In this document: in pieces, positions 1 to 7,049 of the stretch
How positions within the stretch are numbered: position 1 is the first letter of the stretch
How the letters are laid out: every line of letters starts with the position of its first letter
Assembly: GCF_016863635.1 (NCBI RefSeq)
Contig: NZ_BOPG01000048.1
Coordinates: forward strand, 175,499 to 239,498
Length of the DNA: 64,000 nt
Direction of reading: 5' to 3'
Source of the DNA: Virgisporangium aurantiacum
GTDB lineage: Bacteria > Actinomycetota > Actinomycetes > Mycobacteriales > Micromonosporaceae
Notes under the pieces: generated by a model
Seen by the model: only the letters and a program-made list of their open reading frames with translations
What the model was told of the DNA's origin: nothing
Databases searched by the model: none
Program-made: the position numbers and the translations under genes

Positions 1-723
1 GCCGGGCGAGATGTACAGGTTCGTGGCGCGCTTGGCGATGGCGGCGATCAGGTCGGCCGGTCCGACCAGGTATCCGACCCGCACGCCCGGGCACACCGTC
101 TTGGTGAACGAACTGGCGTGCACCACGCTGTTGTTCTCGTCGAGCGACAGCATCGAGGGCAGCGCCTCGCCCCGGAACCGGATGTCGGCGTAGGGGTCGT
201 CCTCGAAGATCGTGAAGCCGAACTCCTTGGCGAGCCCGAGCAGCGCGCGGCGCTTGTCGAGGCTCAGCGTGACACCGGCCGGGTTCTGGTAGTTCGGGAT
301 GATGTGCGCCAGCTTCGGGCGGACGCCGCCTTCGAGCAGCTTGCGCAGTTCGTCGACGTCGAGGCCGTCTTCGGCCAGGGTGACCTGGTGGACGCGCGCG
401 CCGAGGTTCGTCAGGTTGAGCAGCGTGCGGTCGTACGTGGGCCGCTCGACGACCACGTCGTCGCCGGACTTCACGAGGTGCTCGAACAGCAGCGCGTCGG
501 CCTGCAGCGATCCGTTCGTGACCAGCACCTGCTCGGGCGCCACGCGGTGCTTGTCAGCGATCCACTTTCGCAACGGTAGGTAGCCGACCGACGTGCCGTA
601 CGCCGTGACGCCGGCCGGGTCGGCCTCGAAGGCGCGGGTGGCGGCCGCCGACAGGCCGGAGACGTCGATGATGTCCAGGCTGGGCGCACCGCGGGCGAAC
701 GAGATCAACTGCTGCGTGGTCAT
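1..723 (-). CDS. PLP-dependent class I/II aminotransferase, partial (C-terminus beyond left edge)
   Basis: Only the first 241 codons lie in the window. The fold-type I aminotransferase signature is clear and in order: the substrate/PLP segment NYQNPAGVTL (residues 144-153), DDPYADIRF (175-183), and the Schiff-base lysine K208 in SSFTKTVCPGVRVGY. These motifs resemble the stand-alone 2-aminoadipate/MocR-like aminotransferase branch. No N-terminal winged helix is present, so it is an enzyme rather than a MocR regulator. The amino donor cannot be deduced. The ATG at 723 has no convincing Shine-Dalgarno sequence, so a near-leaderless message is possible. It lies head-to-tail with the downstream-facing MDMPI-like gene, whose stop is about 20 bases away. 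Confidence 0.9.
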   Translation of the reverse strand, partial: MTTQQLISFARGAPSLDIIDVSGLSAAATRAFEADPAGVTAYGTSVGYLPLRKWIADKHRVAPEQVLVTNGSLQADALLFEHLVKSGDDVVVERPTYDRTLLNLTNLGARVHQVTLAEDGLDVDELRKLLEGGVRPKLAHIIPNYQNPAGVTLSLDKRRALLGLAKEFGFTIFEDDPYADIRFRGEALPSMLSLDENNSVVHASSFTKTVCPGVRVGYLVGPADLIAAIAKRATNLYISPG

Positions 724-743
724 TCGCACAGAATATCGGCGGC

Positions 744-1442
744 TCAACCCAGCACCGCGAGTGCATTGCGTAGGTGGAACGGGACGTCGGCCTCCGGCGG
801 CAACCGTCCGCTCACGGCTTCGACGAACTGATCGTCGGGCAGGCGCACGGCGTCACCGTTGAATTCCCCCATCAGGTGGACGACCTGGGCGCCGCGGTCC
901 GCGACCACCCCGACCTGCCCGTTTCTCTGCTCGGTGAGCGCGGACCGCGCGAACCGCAACCGCCAGTCGAGCCTGGCCGCGGACTCGGCTTCGCCGATCG
1001 GGACTCCGGCGTCGTCGGCGTGGATGGCGCGCTCGGACGCGAGGTAGAACGACCACCGGCCGAGCGGATACGGCGCGCCGCCGGGGCCGGGGAACGCGGC
1101 GTGCGGGCCGCGCCGGCGCAGTTCGGTGTCGTTGCGGTCGACGCGGTCGCGCCATTCGTCGAGCAGTTCGAGGCCGGGCAGGTGGACGCGGCGGGTGAGC
1201 GCGGTCTCCCCGACGTACGACGCGGGCAGCGGCGCGCCGGCCAGCCGGGCGGCGGTGTCGTCTTCGACGCCGGCGAGGTGCGCGAGCAGGTCACGGCGGT
1301 TCCAGCCGGCGCAGCGGGTGGGCATCAGCCAGTCGTTGCCGTCGGCGAGCGCACGGTAGAACGCGTCGACGCGGGTGGCTTCGGCGGCCATGAGGTCGAA
1401 CGGGTCCAGGTCGGCGAGTTCCGGCTCGTTCACAGTGGACAT
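744..1442 (-). CDS. Maleylpyruvate isomerase family / mycothiol-dependent enzyme
   Basis: A 232-residue protein of the DinB-like MDMPI family, whose members use mycothiol or act on metal-bound thiol substrates in actinomycetes. The N-terminal four-helix domain carries the hallmark CAGWNRRDLLAHLAG, in which the histidine is a likely metal ligand. The C-terminal part looks like the usual variable domain. The ATG at 1442 was chosen because a strong aaagggg Shine-Dalgarno lies directly upstream. The open frame continues to 1724, but that extension runs antisense through the next gene and lacks family similarity. The true substrate is unknown, since many members are annotated as maleylpyruvate isomerase without proof. 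Confidence 0.85.
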   Translation of the reverse strand: MSTVNEPELADLDPFDLMAAEATRVDAFYRALADGNDWLMPTRCAGWNRRDLLAHLAGVEDDTAARLAGAPLPASYVGETALTRRVHLPGLELLDEWRDRVDRNDTELRRRGPHAAFPGPGGAPYPLGRWSFYLASERAIHADDAGVPIGEAESAARLDWRLRFARSALTEQRNGQVGVVADRGAQVVHLMGEFNGDAVRLPDDQFVEAVSGRLPPEADVPFHLRNALAVLG

Positions 1443-1629
1443 GTCCTGACCCCTTTCCGGCTTCGCCGGATTCTCACCGCACAGGTCAACGGGAAGGTGT
1501 CCAGCGAATTTCCTTTTTCTTACAATGCTCAACTTGTATCTGGGGGTCGTTTTTCGCTGAAGGTCAAAACGGGCGCTTAGACTCGGGTTCGTTGATGAAT
1601 CTGTCGGGTCGATGGGATAGAACGGAGCC

Positions 1630-2196
1630 ATGACTATGACCGCTTCAGTGCCCCGCGGTACAGATTCGTGGACCTTCGAGGATCTCCATGCTCTTCCCGA
1701 GGATGGCAAACGGTACGAGCTCATCGACGGGAGACTTCTGGTGAGCCCCCAACCGGCCGTGCTCCACTACGGAGTCGTCAACCGTCTGCATGAGTTGCTG
1801 GTCCTGCAGGGGCCGAAGCACCTCATTGTTGGCCAGAACGGCGGTGTCCTCAAGCGTGCGCGCAAAGACACCTACCTCGTTCCCGACATCCTCGTCACGC
1901 CGATGAGCGCGCTCAAAGGACCCCTGGCGGTGTTCGACCCGAAGGACGCCGTGCTGGTGGTGGAGGTCCTGTCGCCCGGTAGCCGCAAGAACGACAATGT
2001 CACCAAGCGGCACTACTACGGCTGGATGGGGGTTCCGCACTACTGGATCGTCGACCCGATCGCCCGCCAGCTATCCGTCATGACCCTCGACGCAGACAAT
2101 TCGACGTACCGCGATGTCGTAACCGTGGAAGTGGGCGAGGAATGGCGCACCGAGGAACCCTTTCCCGTTACGCTCGATCCCGCCGAATTCTGCTGA
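1630..2196 (+). CDS. Uma2 family (DUF820) putative restriction-like endonuclease
   Basis: A 188-residue protein with the Uma2/DUF820 layout: N-terminal helix, KRYELIDGRLLVSPQP (about 28-43), YLVPDILV with the acidic residue of the PD-(D/E)xK core, and VLVVEVLSPGSRKND, where Glu and Lys complete the nuclease site. The family is widespread in cyanobacteria and actinomycetes, and the function of most members is unproven. The start is ATG 1630 or the in-frame ATG at 1636. It is transcribed divergently from the MDMPI-like gene across a relatively AT-rich 187-bp spacer (1443-1629) that probably carries both promoters. Confidence 0.85.
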   Translation: MTMTASVPRGTDSWTFEDLHALPEDGKRYELIDGRLLVSPQPAVLHYGVVNRLHELLVLQGPKHLIVGQNGGVLKRARKDTYLVPDILVTPMSALKGPLAVFDPKDAVLVVEVLSPGSRKNDNVTKRHYYGWMGVPHYWIVDPIARQLSVMTLDADNSTYRDVVTVEVGEEWRTEEPFPVTLDPAEFC

Positions 2197-2206
2197 CCGA
2201 ATACCA

Positions 2207-2234
2207 GGGCTCCCGTGTGACAGAACGGGAGCCC
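2207..2234. terminator. Bidirectional intrinsic hairpin between convergent genes
   Basis: Perfect 10-bp inverted repeat (gggctcccgt / acgggagccc) with an 8-nt loop, placed between the stops of the Uma2 gene and the convergent CBS gene. There is no U-tract, as is common in high-GC actinomycetes. Confidence 0.75.
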
Positions 2235-2248
2235 GCAATCCGCGAAAG

Positions 2249-2629
2249 CTAGGCCGGAACGCGTACCCAGCAGCGAAGAATGTCACGTACCGATATGACA
2301 CCCTGCACCTCGCCCGATTCCATCACCACGAGATGCCGGAAGCCGCCCCGCACCATCGCCTGCGCCGCTTCCTCGAGCGTCCAGGTCGGCGCCGCGTACA
2401 CGACGTCCCAGGTGATGTGCTCGGCGGCCTGTTCGGTGTCCGGATCGAGTCCCCGCCCGAGGGCGTTGAGTACGTCCCGCTCGGTGATGATGCCGAGGCC
2501 CTCGCTGTCGGGATCGAGAACCACGGCTGAGCCGACCTTGCGCTCGGACATCAGCTCGGCCGCCTGCCGGAGCGTGTGCCCTGGGCCGACCTGGAGCACG
2601 GCGTTGCTCATTGCTTCGTGAACCAGCAT
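2249..2629 (-). CDS. CBS domain pair protein
   Basis: A 126-residue stand-alone Bateman module with two CBS motifs. The first has LRQAAELMSERKVGSAVVLD followed by GLGIITERD; the second has LEEAAQAMVRGGFRHLVVME followed by GVISVRDIL. Such proteins bind adenine nucleotides or S-adenosyl ligands and act as sensory subunits. No catalytic domain is attached. ATG 2629 is chosen because MLVHEAMS is the normal N-terminus and a gggggtg Shine-Dalgarno precedes it; the open frame extends to 2659. The partner is unknown. The nearby guaB1 also carries CBS domains, but the genes are on opposite strands. Confidence 0.9.
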   Translation of the reverse strand: MLVHEAMSNAVLQVGPGHTLRQAAELMSERKVGSAVVLDPDSEGLGIITERDVLNALGRGLDPDTEQAAEHITWDVVYAAPTWTLEEAAQAMVRGGFRHLVVMESGEVQGVISVRDILRCWVRVPA

Positions 2630-2722
2630 GGGCGCACCCCCACTTCGTTGTGAACGCACAGTTGCGAACGCACGGTACCGACATCCTCACGGCCCGATCG
2701 ATGAGTTACAACCCCTGCGGGG

Positions 2723-3187
2723 ATGGATAGCGTCAGTCGGGTGACACCTCTGCGTTGTGCCGCCGCCGTGATCGTCGACGACCTGGGCAGGGTCTTCCTC
2801 CAACGCCGCTCCCCCACGCGCCGCCTGTTCCCCGACACGTGGGACATCGTCGGCGGTCACCTCGAAGCCGGTGAGTCGGCGCTCGACGCGCTGCGGCGCG
2901 AGATCACCGAGGAGACCGGTTGGCGGCTCGCGGAGGTGCTGGTCGCCCTTGATCCGATGACCTACACCGGCGACGACGGTCGGCTCCGCATCGAGGAGGA
3001 CTTCGTGGTGCGGGTCGACGGTGACCTGGCGAGCCCTCGGCTGGAGGCCGGCAAGCACACCGAGTACCGGTGGATCACGGAAGCGGAGGTGCCCGACCTG
3101 TTCGCGGGGGAGCCGGCCTGCCTCGCGAACGACATGATGCGAGCGCTGCTCACCGCGGCATTCGCGGAGCTACGAAGCGGTAATTGA
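2723..3187 (+). CDS. Nudix hydrolase
   Basis: A 154-residue single-domain Nudix enzyme. The Nudix box is intact at about residues 47-69: G-H-L-E-A-G-E, then RREITEETGW, matching Gx5Ex7REUxEExGU. The preceding strand has VFLQRRSPTRRLFPDTW, which resembles the isopentenyl-diphosphate-isomerase-like or ADP-ribose-like branch. Family chemistry is hydrolysis of a nucleoside diphosphate linked to another moiety; the substrate is not predictable. GTG 2741 (VTPLRC) is an alternative start. It ends 35 bases before the guaB1 ATG and may be cotranscribed with it. Confidence 0.88.
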   Translation: MDSVSRVTPLRCAAAVIVDDLGRVFLQRRSPTRRLFPDTWDIVGGHLEAGESALDALRREITEETGWRLAEVLVALDPMTYTGDDGRLRIEEDFVVRVDGDLASPRLEAGKHTEYRWITEAEVPDLFAGEPACLANDMMRALLTAAFAELRSGN

Positions 3188-3222
3188 CCGTATCTCGACA
3201 AGATCGTGGAAATACTTGGATT

Positions 3223-4659
3223 ATGCGCTTCCTGTACGAGTCACCGCCGCCGTACGACCTGACCTTCGACGATGTGTTCATGGTGCCGGGCCGGTCGGCC
3301 GTCGACTCCCGGTACGCCGTCGACCTTGCCGCCAAGGACGGCTCGGGCACCACGATCCCGCTCGTGGTCGCGAACATGACCGCCGTCGCCGGTCGGCGGA
3401 TGGCCGAGACCGTCGCCCGGCGCGGGGGCATCACCGTCATTCCGCAGGACATCCCGATCGACGTGGTGGCGGAGGTGGTGTCGTGGGTGAAGCAGCGGCA
3501 CCTCGTCCACGACACGCCGATCACGCTGGGCCGCACCGACACCGTCTCCGACGCGCTCGCCCTGTTGCCGAAGCGGGCGCACGGCGCGGTGATCGTCGTC
3601 GAGTCGGGCCGGCCGATCGGCGTGGTCACCGAGCGCGACTGCCTCGACGTCGACCGGTTCACCCAGCTCGGCCAGGTGATGACGCCGAACCCGTTCACCT
3701 TGCCGGCGACGGTCACGCCGGAGGACGCGTTCGACCGGCTCACCGCCGCGCACCACCAGATCGCGCCGGTTGTCGACGCGAACGGCCACCTGTGCGGCGT
3801 CCTCACCCGCAAGGGCGCGTTGCGAGCGACGCTCTACAAGCCGGCGGTCGACGCCGAGGGCCGGCTGCGGATCGGCGCGGCGATCGGCATCACCGGCGAC
3901 GTCGCGGGCCGGGCCGACAAGCTGCTCGCCGCCGGTGTCGACCTGCTCGTCGTCGACACGGCGCACGGCCACCAGGAGCGCATGATCAGGGCGCTGCAGG
4001 CGGTCACCCGGTTGAAGCCGTCGGTGCCGGTCGCCGCGGGCAACGTCGTCACCGCCGAGGGGGTGCGTGACCTCGTGGAGGCAGGCGCGAACATCGTCAA
4101 GGTGGGCGTCGGGCCGGGTGCGATGTGCACCACCCGCATGATGACGGGCGTGGGCCGGCCACAGTTCTCCGCGGTGCTCGAATGCGCCGCCGAGGCCCGC
4201 CGCCTCGGTGCACACGCCTGGGCCGACGGCGGGGTGCGCAACCCGCGCGACGTCGCGCTGGCGCTCGCGGCCGGCGCGTCGAACGTCATGGTCGGGTCGT
4301 GGCTGGCCGGCACGCACGAGTCGCCCGGCGACCCGATGCGCGACCCCGACGGCCGGATCTACAAGGAGAGCTTCGGCATGGCGTCGGCCCGGGCGGTGCA
4401 CCGGCGCACCGCCGAGGACACCGCGTACGAGCGGGCCCGCAAGGCGCTGTTCGAGGAGGGGATCTCCAGCGGACGGATGTACCTCGATCCCCGCCGGCCC
4501 GGGGTAGAGGACATCATCGATGCTATGGTCGCCGGCGTCCGCAGCGCGTGCACCTATGCCGGCGCCGCCGACCTCACCGAGTTCGCCGAGCGGGCGGTGG
4601 TAGGGGTGCAGAGCCAGGCCGGCTACAACGAAGGGAAGCCCTTACCGGATGGATGGTGA
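3223..4659 (+). CDS. guaB1: GuaB1 family IMP dehydrogenase-related protein, probable GMP reductase
   Basis: A 478-residue (beta/alpha)8 enzyme with an inserted CBS pair at roughly residues 95-205 (GVVTERDCLDV and GVLTRKGALRA). The catalytic loop GPGAMCTTR places the thioimidate cysteine at 302. The N-terminus FDDVFMVPGRS and the active-site AWADGGVRNPRD are characteristic. GuaB1 of mycobacteria has been shown to be a CBS-containing GMP reductase (GMP to IMP with NADPH), so purine salvage or interconversion is more likely than IMP oxidation. ATG 3223 (MRFLYESPPP) is preferred over the in-frame TTG 3184. The last 11 bases overlap the next gene. Confidence 0.9.
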   Translation: MRFLYESPPPYDLTFDDVFMVPGRSAVDSRYAVDLAAKDGSGTTIPLVVANMTAVAGRRMAETVARRGGITVIPQDIPIDVVAEVVSWVKQRHLVHDTPITLGRTDTVSDALALLPKRAHGAVIVVESGRPIGVVTERDCLDVDRFTQLGQVMTPNPFTLPATVTPEDAFDRLTAAHHQIAPVVDANGHLCGVLTRKGALRATLYKPAVDAEGRLRIGAAIGITGDVAGRADKLLAAGVDLLVVDTAHGHQERMIRALQAVTRLKPSVPVAAGNVVTAEGVRDLVEAGANIVKVGVGPGAMCTTRMMTGVGRPQFSAVLECAAEARRLGAHAWADGGVRNPRDVALALAAGASNVMVGSWLAGTHESPGDPMRDPDGRIYKESFGMASARAVHRRTAEDTAYERARKALFEEGISSGRMYLDPRRPGVEDIIDAMVAGVRSACTYAGAADLTEFAERAVVGVQSQAGYNEGKPLPDGW

Positions 4660-5602
4660 GGCAGCCGGCGGCGAAAACGCCGAGGCGGCCGGCGGCGAAA
4701 ACGCCGAGGCGGCCGGCGGCGAAAACGCTGAGGCGGCCGGCGGCGAAAGCGCCGAGACAGCCAGTGGCGACAACCGCGGGAACGGCGGGAACGGCCGGGC
4801 GCGGTGGCCGTGGGTGTTCGGCGGCGTGCTGCTGTTCGGCCTCCTGGTCGCGGCGAGCGGGCTGATTCTCGCCTCGATTCCGGTCACCGTGCAGGGCGCG
4901 GCGCTGTGCGTCGTCGGTGCCGCCGGGTTGGTGTTCACCGGTGCTGTCCGCCGGCCGCGGCTGCCCCGGCCGGTACCGGTTGCGCTGCCCCTCGGCGCGT
5001 TGGTGCTGGTGGCCACGGCCGTGGAGAACGCGAGGGTCGGCTTGTCGGCGTGGGCGCCGCTCGGTCTGCTGGTGGGTGCCGCCCTCCTCAGCGTCCCGAT
5101 CCGGGCGCTGCCGCCGGTGCAGCGGCCGGTGAAGGAACCCAGCGCGGCGGTGGTGCTCGTCGTGATCGGGCTGGTGCTGATGGTCGGGTACGAAGCACTC
5201 AACCACCTGCTCACACCGGACGCCGGGCAACTGCCGTCGTACCTCGCGGCGGTCGGGATGCCGTTCGCCGCGGCGGTCTCCGCCGGTGCGCTGGCCGTGC
5301 TGGCCGCGACGCGGGGCGGGGTCGCCGGTGTGGCCGCCGCGGGCGCGCTGGTGCTGGTCTCGGCGGGGCTGTACATGAGCCAGGCGGCCGGTGACGCGTG
5401 GTGGAGCCGGCAGCAGCAGGAGACCGGTAACCGGGCCGCCGCCATTCTGGTGCAGACGATCAGCACCGACAACTACGCGGTCGCGGTCTCGTTCGGGACG
5501 TACGGGGCCGAGTCGGCCGCGGCGACGGCGCTCGTCGTGGTCGGACTGGTGCTCACGGTTGCCGGATGGTGGTGGGCGGCAGCACGCCGGGCCGCCGGAT
5601 AG
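4649..5602 (+). CDS. Multi-spanning membrane protein with N-terminal octapeptide repeat
   Basis: A 317-residue protein. Residues 4-43 are five copies of an eight-residue unit EAAGGENA (the last two degenerate), acidic and likely cytoplasmic. These are followed by a Gly/Asn/Arg linker and about eight hydrophobic helices beginning at WPWVFGGVLLFGLLVA. No family is recognised. The start overlaps the guaB1 stop by 11 bases, and the gene ends 13 bases before the O-antigen-ligase-like gene. This suggests an operon in which it is a companion membrane component of polysaccharide assembly (inference). Orientation and function are unproven. Confidence 0.75.
   Translation: MDGEAAGGENAEAAGGENAEAAGGENAEAAGGESAETASGDNRGNGGNGRARWPWVFGGVLLFGLLVAASGLILASIPVTVQGAALCVVGAAGLVFTGAVRRPRLPRPVPVALPLGALVLVATAVENARVGLSAWAPLGLLVGAALLSVPIRALPPVQRPVKEPSAAVVLVVIGLVLMVGYEALNHLLTPDAGQLPSYLAAVGMPFAAAVSAGALAVLAATRGGVAGVAAAGALVLVSAGLYMSQAAGDAWWSRQQQETGNRAAAILVQTISTDNYAVAVSFGTYGAESAAATALVVVGLVLTVAGWWWAAARRAAG
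4658..4777 (+). repeat. In-frame 24-bp tandem repeat encoding EAAGGENA units
   Basis: Five consecutive 24-bp units begin at 4658, 4682, 4706, 4730 and 4754. The first three are nearly identical at the DNA level, the fourth has one residue change (N to S) and the fifth is diverged. The high nucleotide identity of the first units suggests recent slippage or unequal exchange, so copy number may vary between strains. Confidence 0.9.
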
Positions 5603-5615
5603 GGTGCACGCCATC

Positions 5616-7049
5616 ATGATGGGACGCATCAGGCAATGGTGGATCGCTGTCGGCGTTGCGGTCGTCGCACTGGGTGCGGCTGCCACCGAACTGGCGGTCG
5701 GTGACGGATTCGGGTCCGCGATCAAGGCATTCGTCGCCGGTGCGCTCGCCGCACTGGTGGCCGTGCTCGCCCTGACGCTGCCGGGCGTCACCTGGCGGGG
5801 TCTCCTGTTCGGGGCCTTCTTCATCAGTTCCGGGCTCGCGGCCTGGGTGTTCATGGACCAGCCGCTGGTCATCTGGGTCCTGATCGGAATCCAGGGCGCG
5901 GTCTGCCTGTTCTGGGGCTGGCCCTACCTCGCCAACCTCAAGGAGAGCGTGAAGCTGGGCACCACCTGGCTCGGCGTCTCCTACTGGGTGTTCGGCGTCA
6001 TCGGCGCGTTGCTGGTGTTCGACGTCGGCGTCACCGCGCAGCGGATCGCCTACGCCGGGATCGCCGGGCTGGCCGTCGCCGCCGCGGTCGGGCTGGTGCG
6101 CCGCACCGGCGTCGACCTGAGCATCGGGGTCGTGGCCGCGTTCCTGTTCGCGCTCGCGGCGATCCTGCTGTCGGGCTCGGGCAACCTGTTCGAGTCGGTG
6201 CACACCGTGCCGCCGGGACCGTGGGGCAAGAGTTTCGAGTACCGGTTCTGGGGCGGCGAGTACCTGCTCTACCACCCGAACGCGCTCGCCGGCCTGGCCG
6301 TGATGGTGGCGATCCGGATCGGCCCCGACAAGACGTTCGCCGCGTGGCAGCGGCTCGCGGTCACCGGGGTTGCCGGCCTCGTGGTGTACGCGACGAACTC
6401 GCGCGCCGGGTTCGTGCTGCTCGGCGTCGCCGGCGTGGTGCACGCGGCGCTGCTGTTCTGGCGTCGCCGCCAGGACGTCCCGAACCTGCCCGATTACCGC
6501 TCTACCCGGAACACCCTCGCTGCCATCGCTGTGCCGTTCGTGGTGCTGGGCCTGGTACTGGTCGCATCCGGTGGGGTGCAGGGCTTCCTCGGCAGGGAGC
6601 GGTACGGCAGCGGCGGGGTCACCAGTGGACGCGTCGACACGTGGAAGTTCGTCATCGAGGAGTGGCAGGACGCCGGCGTCGTCGACAAGGCGTTCGGTGA
6701 CACCAAGACCGCCCGCGCCGTCGTGAAGCGCCCGGGTGGCGAAGGCCTGCTGCTGCCGACCGACAGTTCGGCGGTCGGCTCGCTCCGGCGCGGCGGCGTG
6801 CTCGGCGTGATCGCGTTCCTGCTCGGGCTCGGGCTGGTGCTGTGGCACGCGCTGGCCTGGGTGATCCGGCGCGGTCCACCGGCAGAGGCCTGGTTCGTCA
6901 TGGCGGCGATCGCCGCGGTGCCGACGATGGCCCTCAACGACTGGCTGCTCGGCGGCACCGGCGGAACGTTCTGGGTGCTACTGCTCACCGGCGAGGCGTA
7001 CCTGCTGGCGAAGAGTCAGGTGGCGTCCCAGGAGACCGTCTCGGTGTAG
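5616..7049 (+). CDS. O-antigen ligase / Wzy-type polymerase family membrane protein
   Basis: A 477-residue integral membrane protein with about 12 helices and the Wzy_C/WaaL-type core. This includes a periplasmic loop with FWGGEYLLYHPNALAGL, then TNSRAGFVLLGVAGV (NSRAG being the family landmark), and a long loop ending in a hydrophobic C-terminus. It probably polymerises or transfers lipid-linked oligosaccharide outside the membrane. ATG 5616 (or 5619) is preceded by aggg; the frame is open back to 5391, but that part is shadow sequence of the upstream gene. The C-terminal 34 bases overlap the convergent GH2 gene. Confidence 0.85.
   Translation: MMGRIRQWWIAVGVAVVALGAAATELAVGDGFGSAIKAFVAGALAALVAVLALTLPGVTWRGLLFGAFFISSGLAAWVFMDQPLVIWVLIGIQGAVCLFWGWPYLANLKESVKLGTTWLGVSYWVFGVIGALLVFDVGVTAQRIAYAGIAGLAVAAAVGLVRRTGVDLSIGVVAAFLFALAAILLSGSGNLFESVHTVPPGPWGKSFEYRFWGGEYLLYHPNALAGLAVMVAIRIGPDKTFAAWQRLAVTGVAGLVVYATNSRAGFVLLGVAGVVHAALLFWRRRQDVPNLPDYRSTRNTLAAIAVPFVVLGLVLVASGGVQGFLGRERYGSGGVTSGRVDTWKFVIEEWQDAGVVDKAFGDTKTARAVVKRPGGEGLLLPTDSSAVGSLRRGGVLGVIAFLLGLGLVLWHALAWVIRRGPPAEAWFVMAAIAAVPTMALNDWLLGGTGGTFWVLLLTGEAYLLAKSQVASQETVSV

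Noticed and set aside
1443..1629. Specific promoter boxes in the AT-rich divergent spacer
   Set aside because: Several tacaat/ttgtat-like hexamers are present, but none has a convincing partner at 16-19 bases; assigning one would be guesswork.
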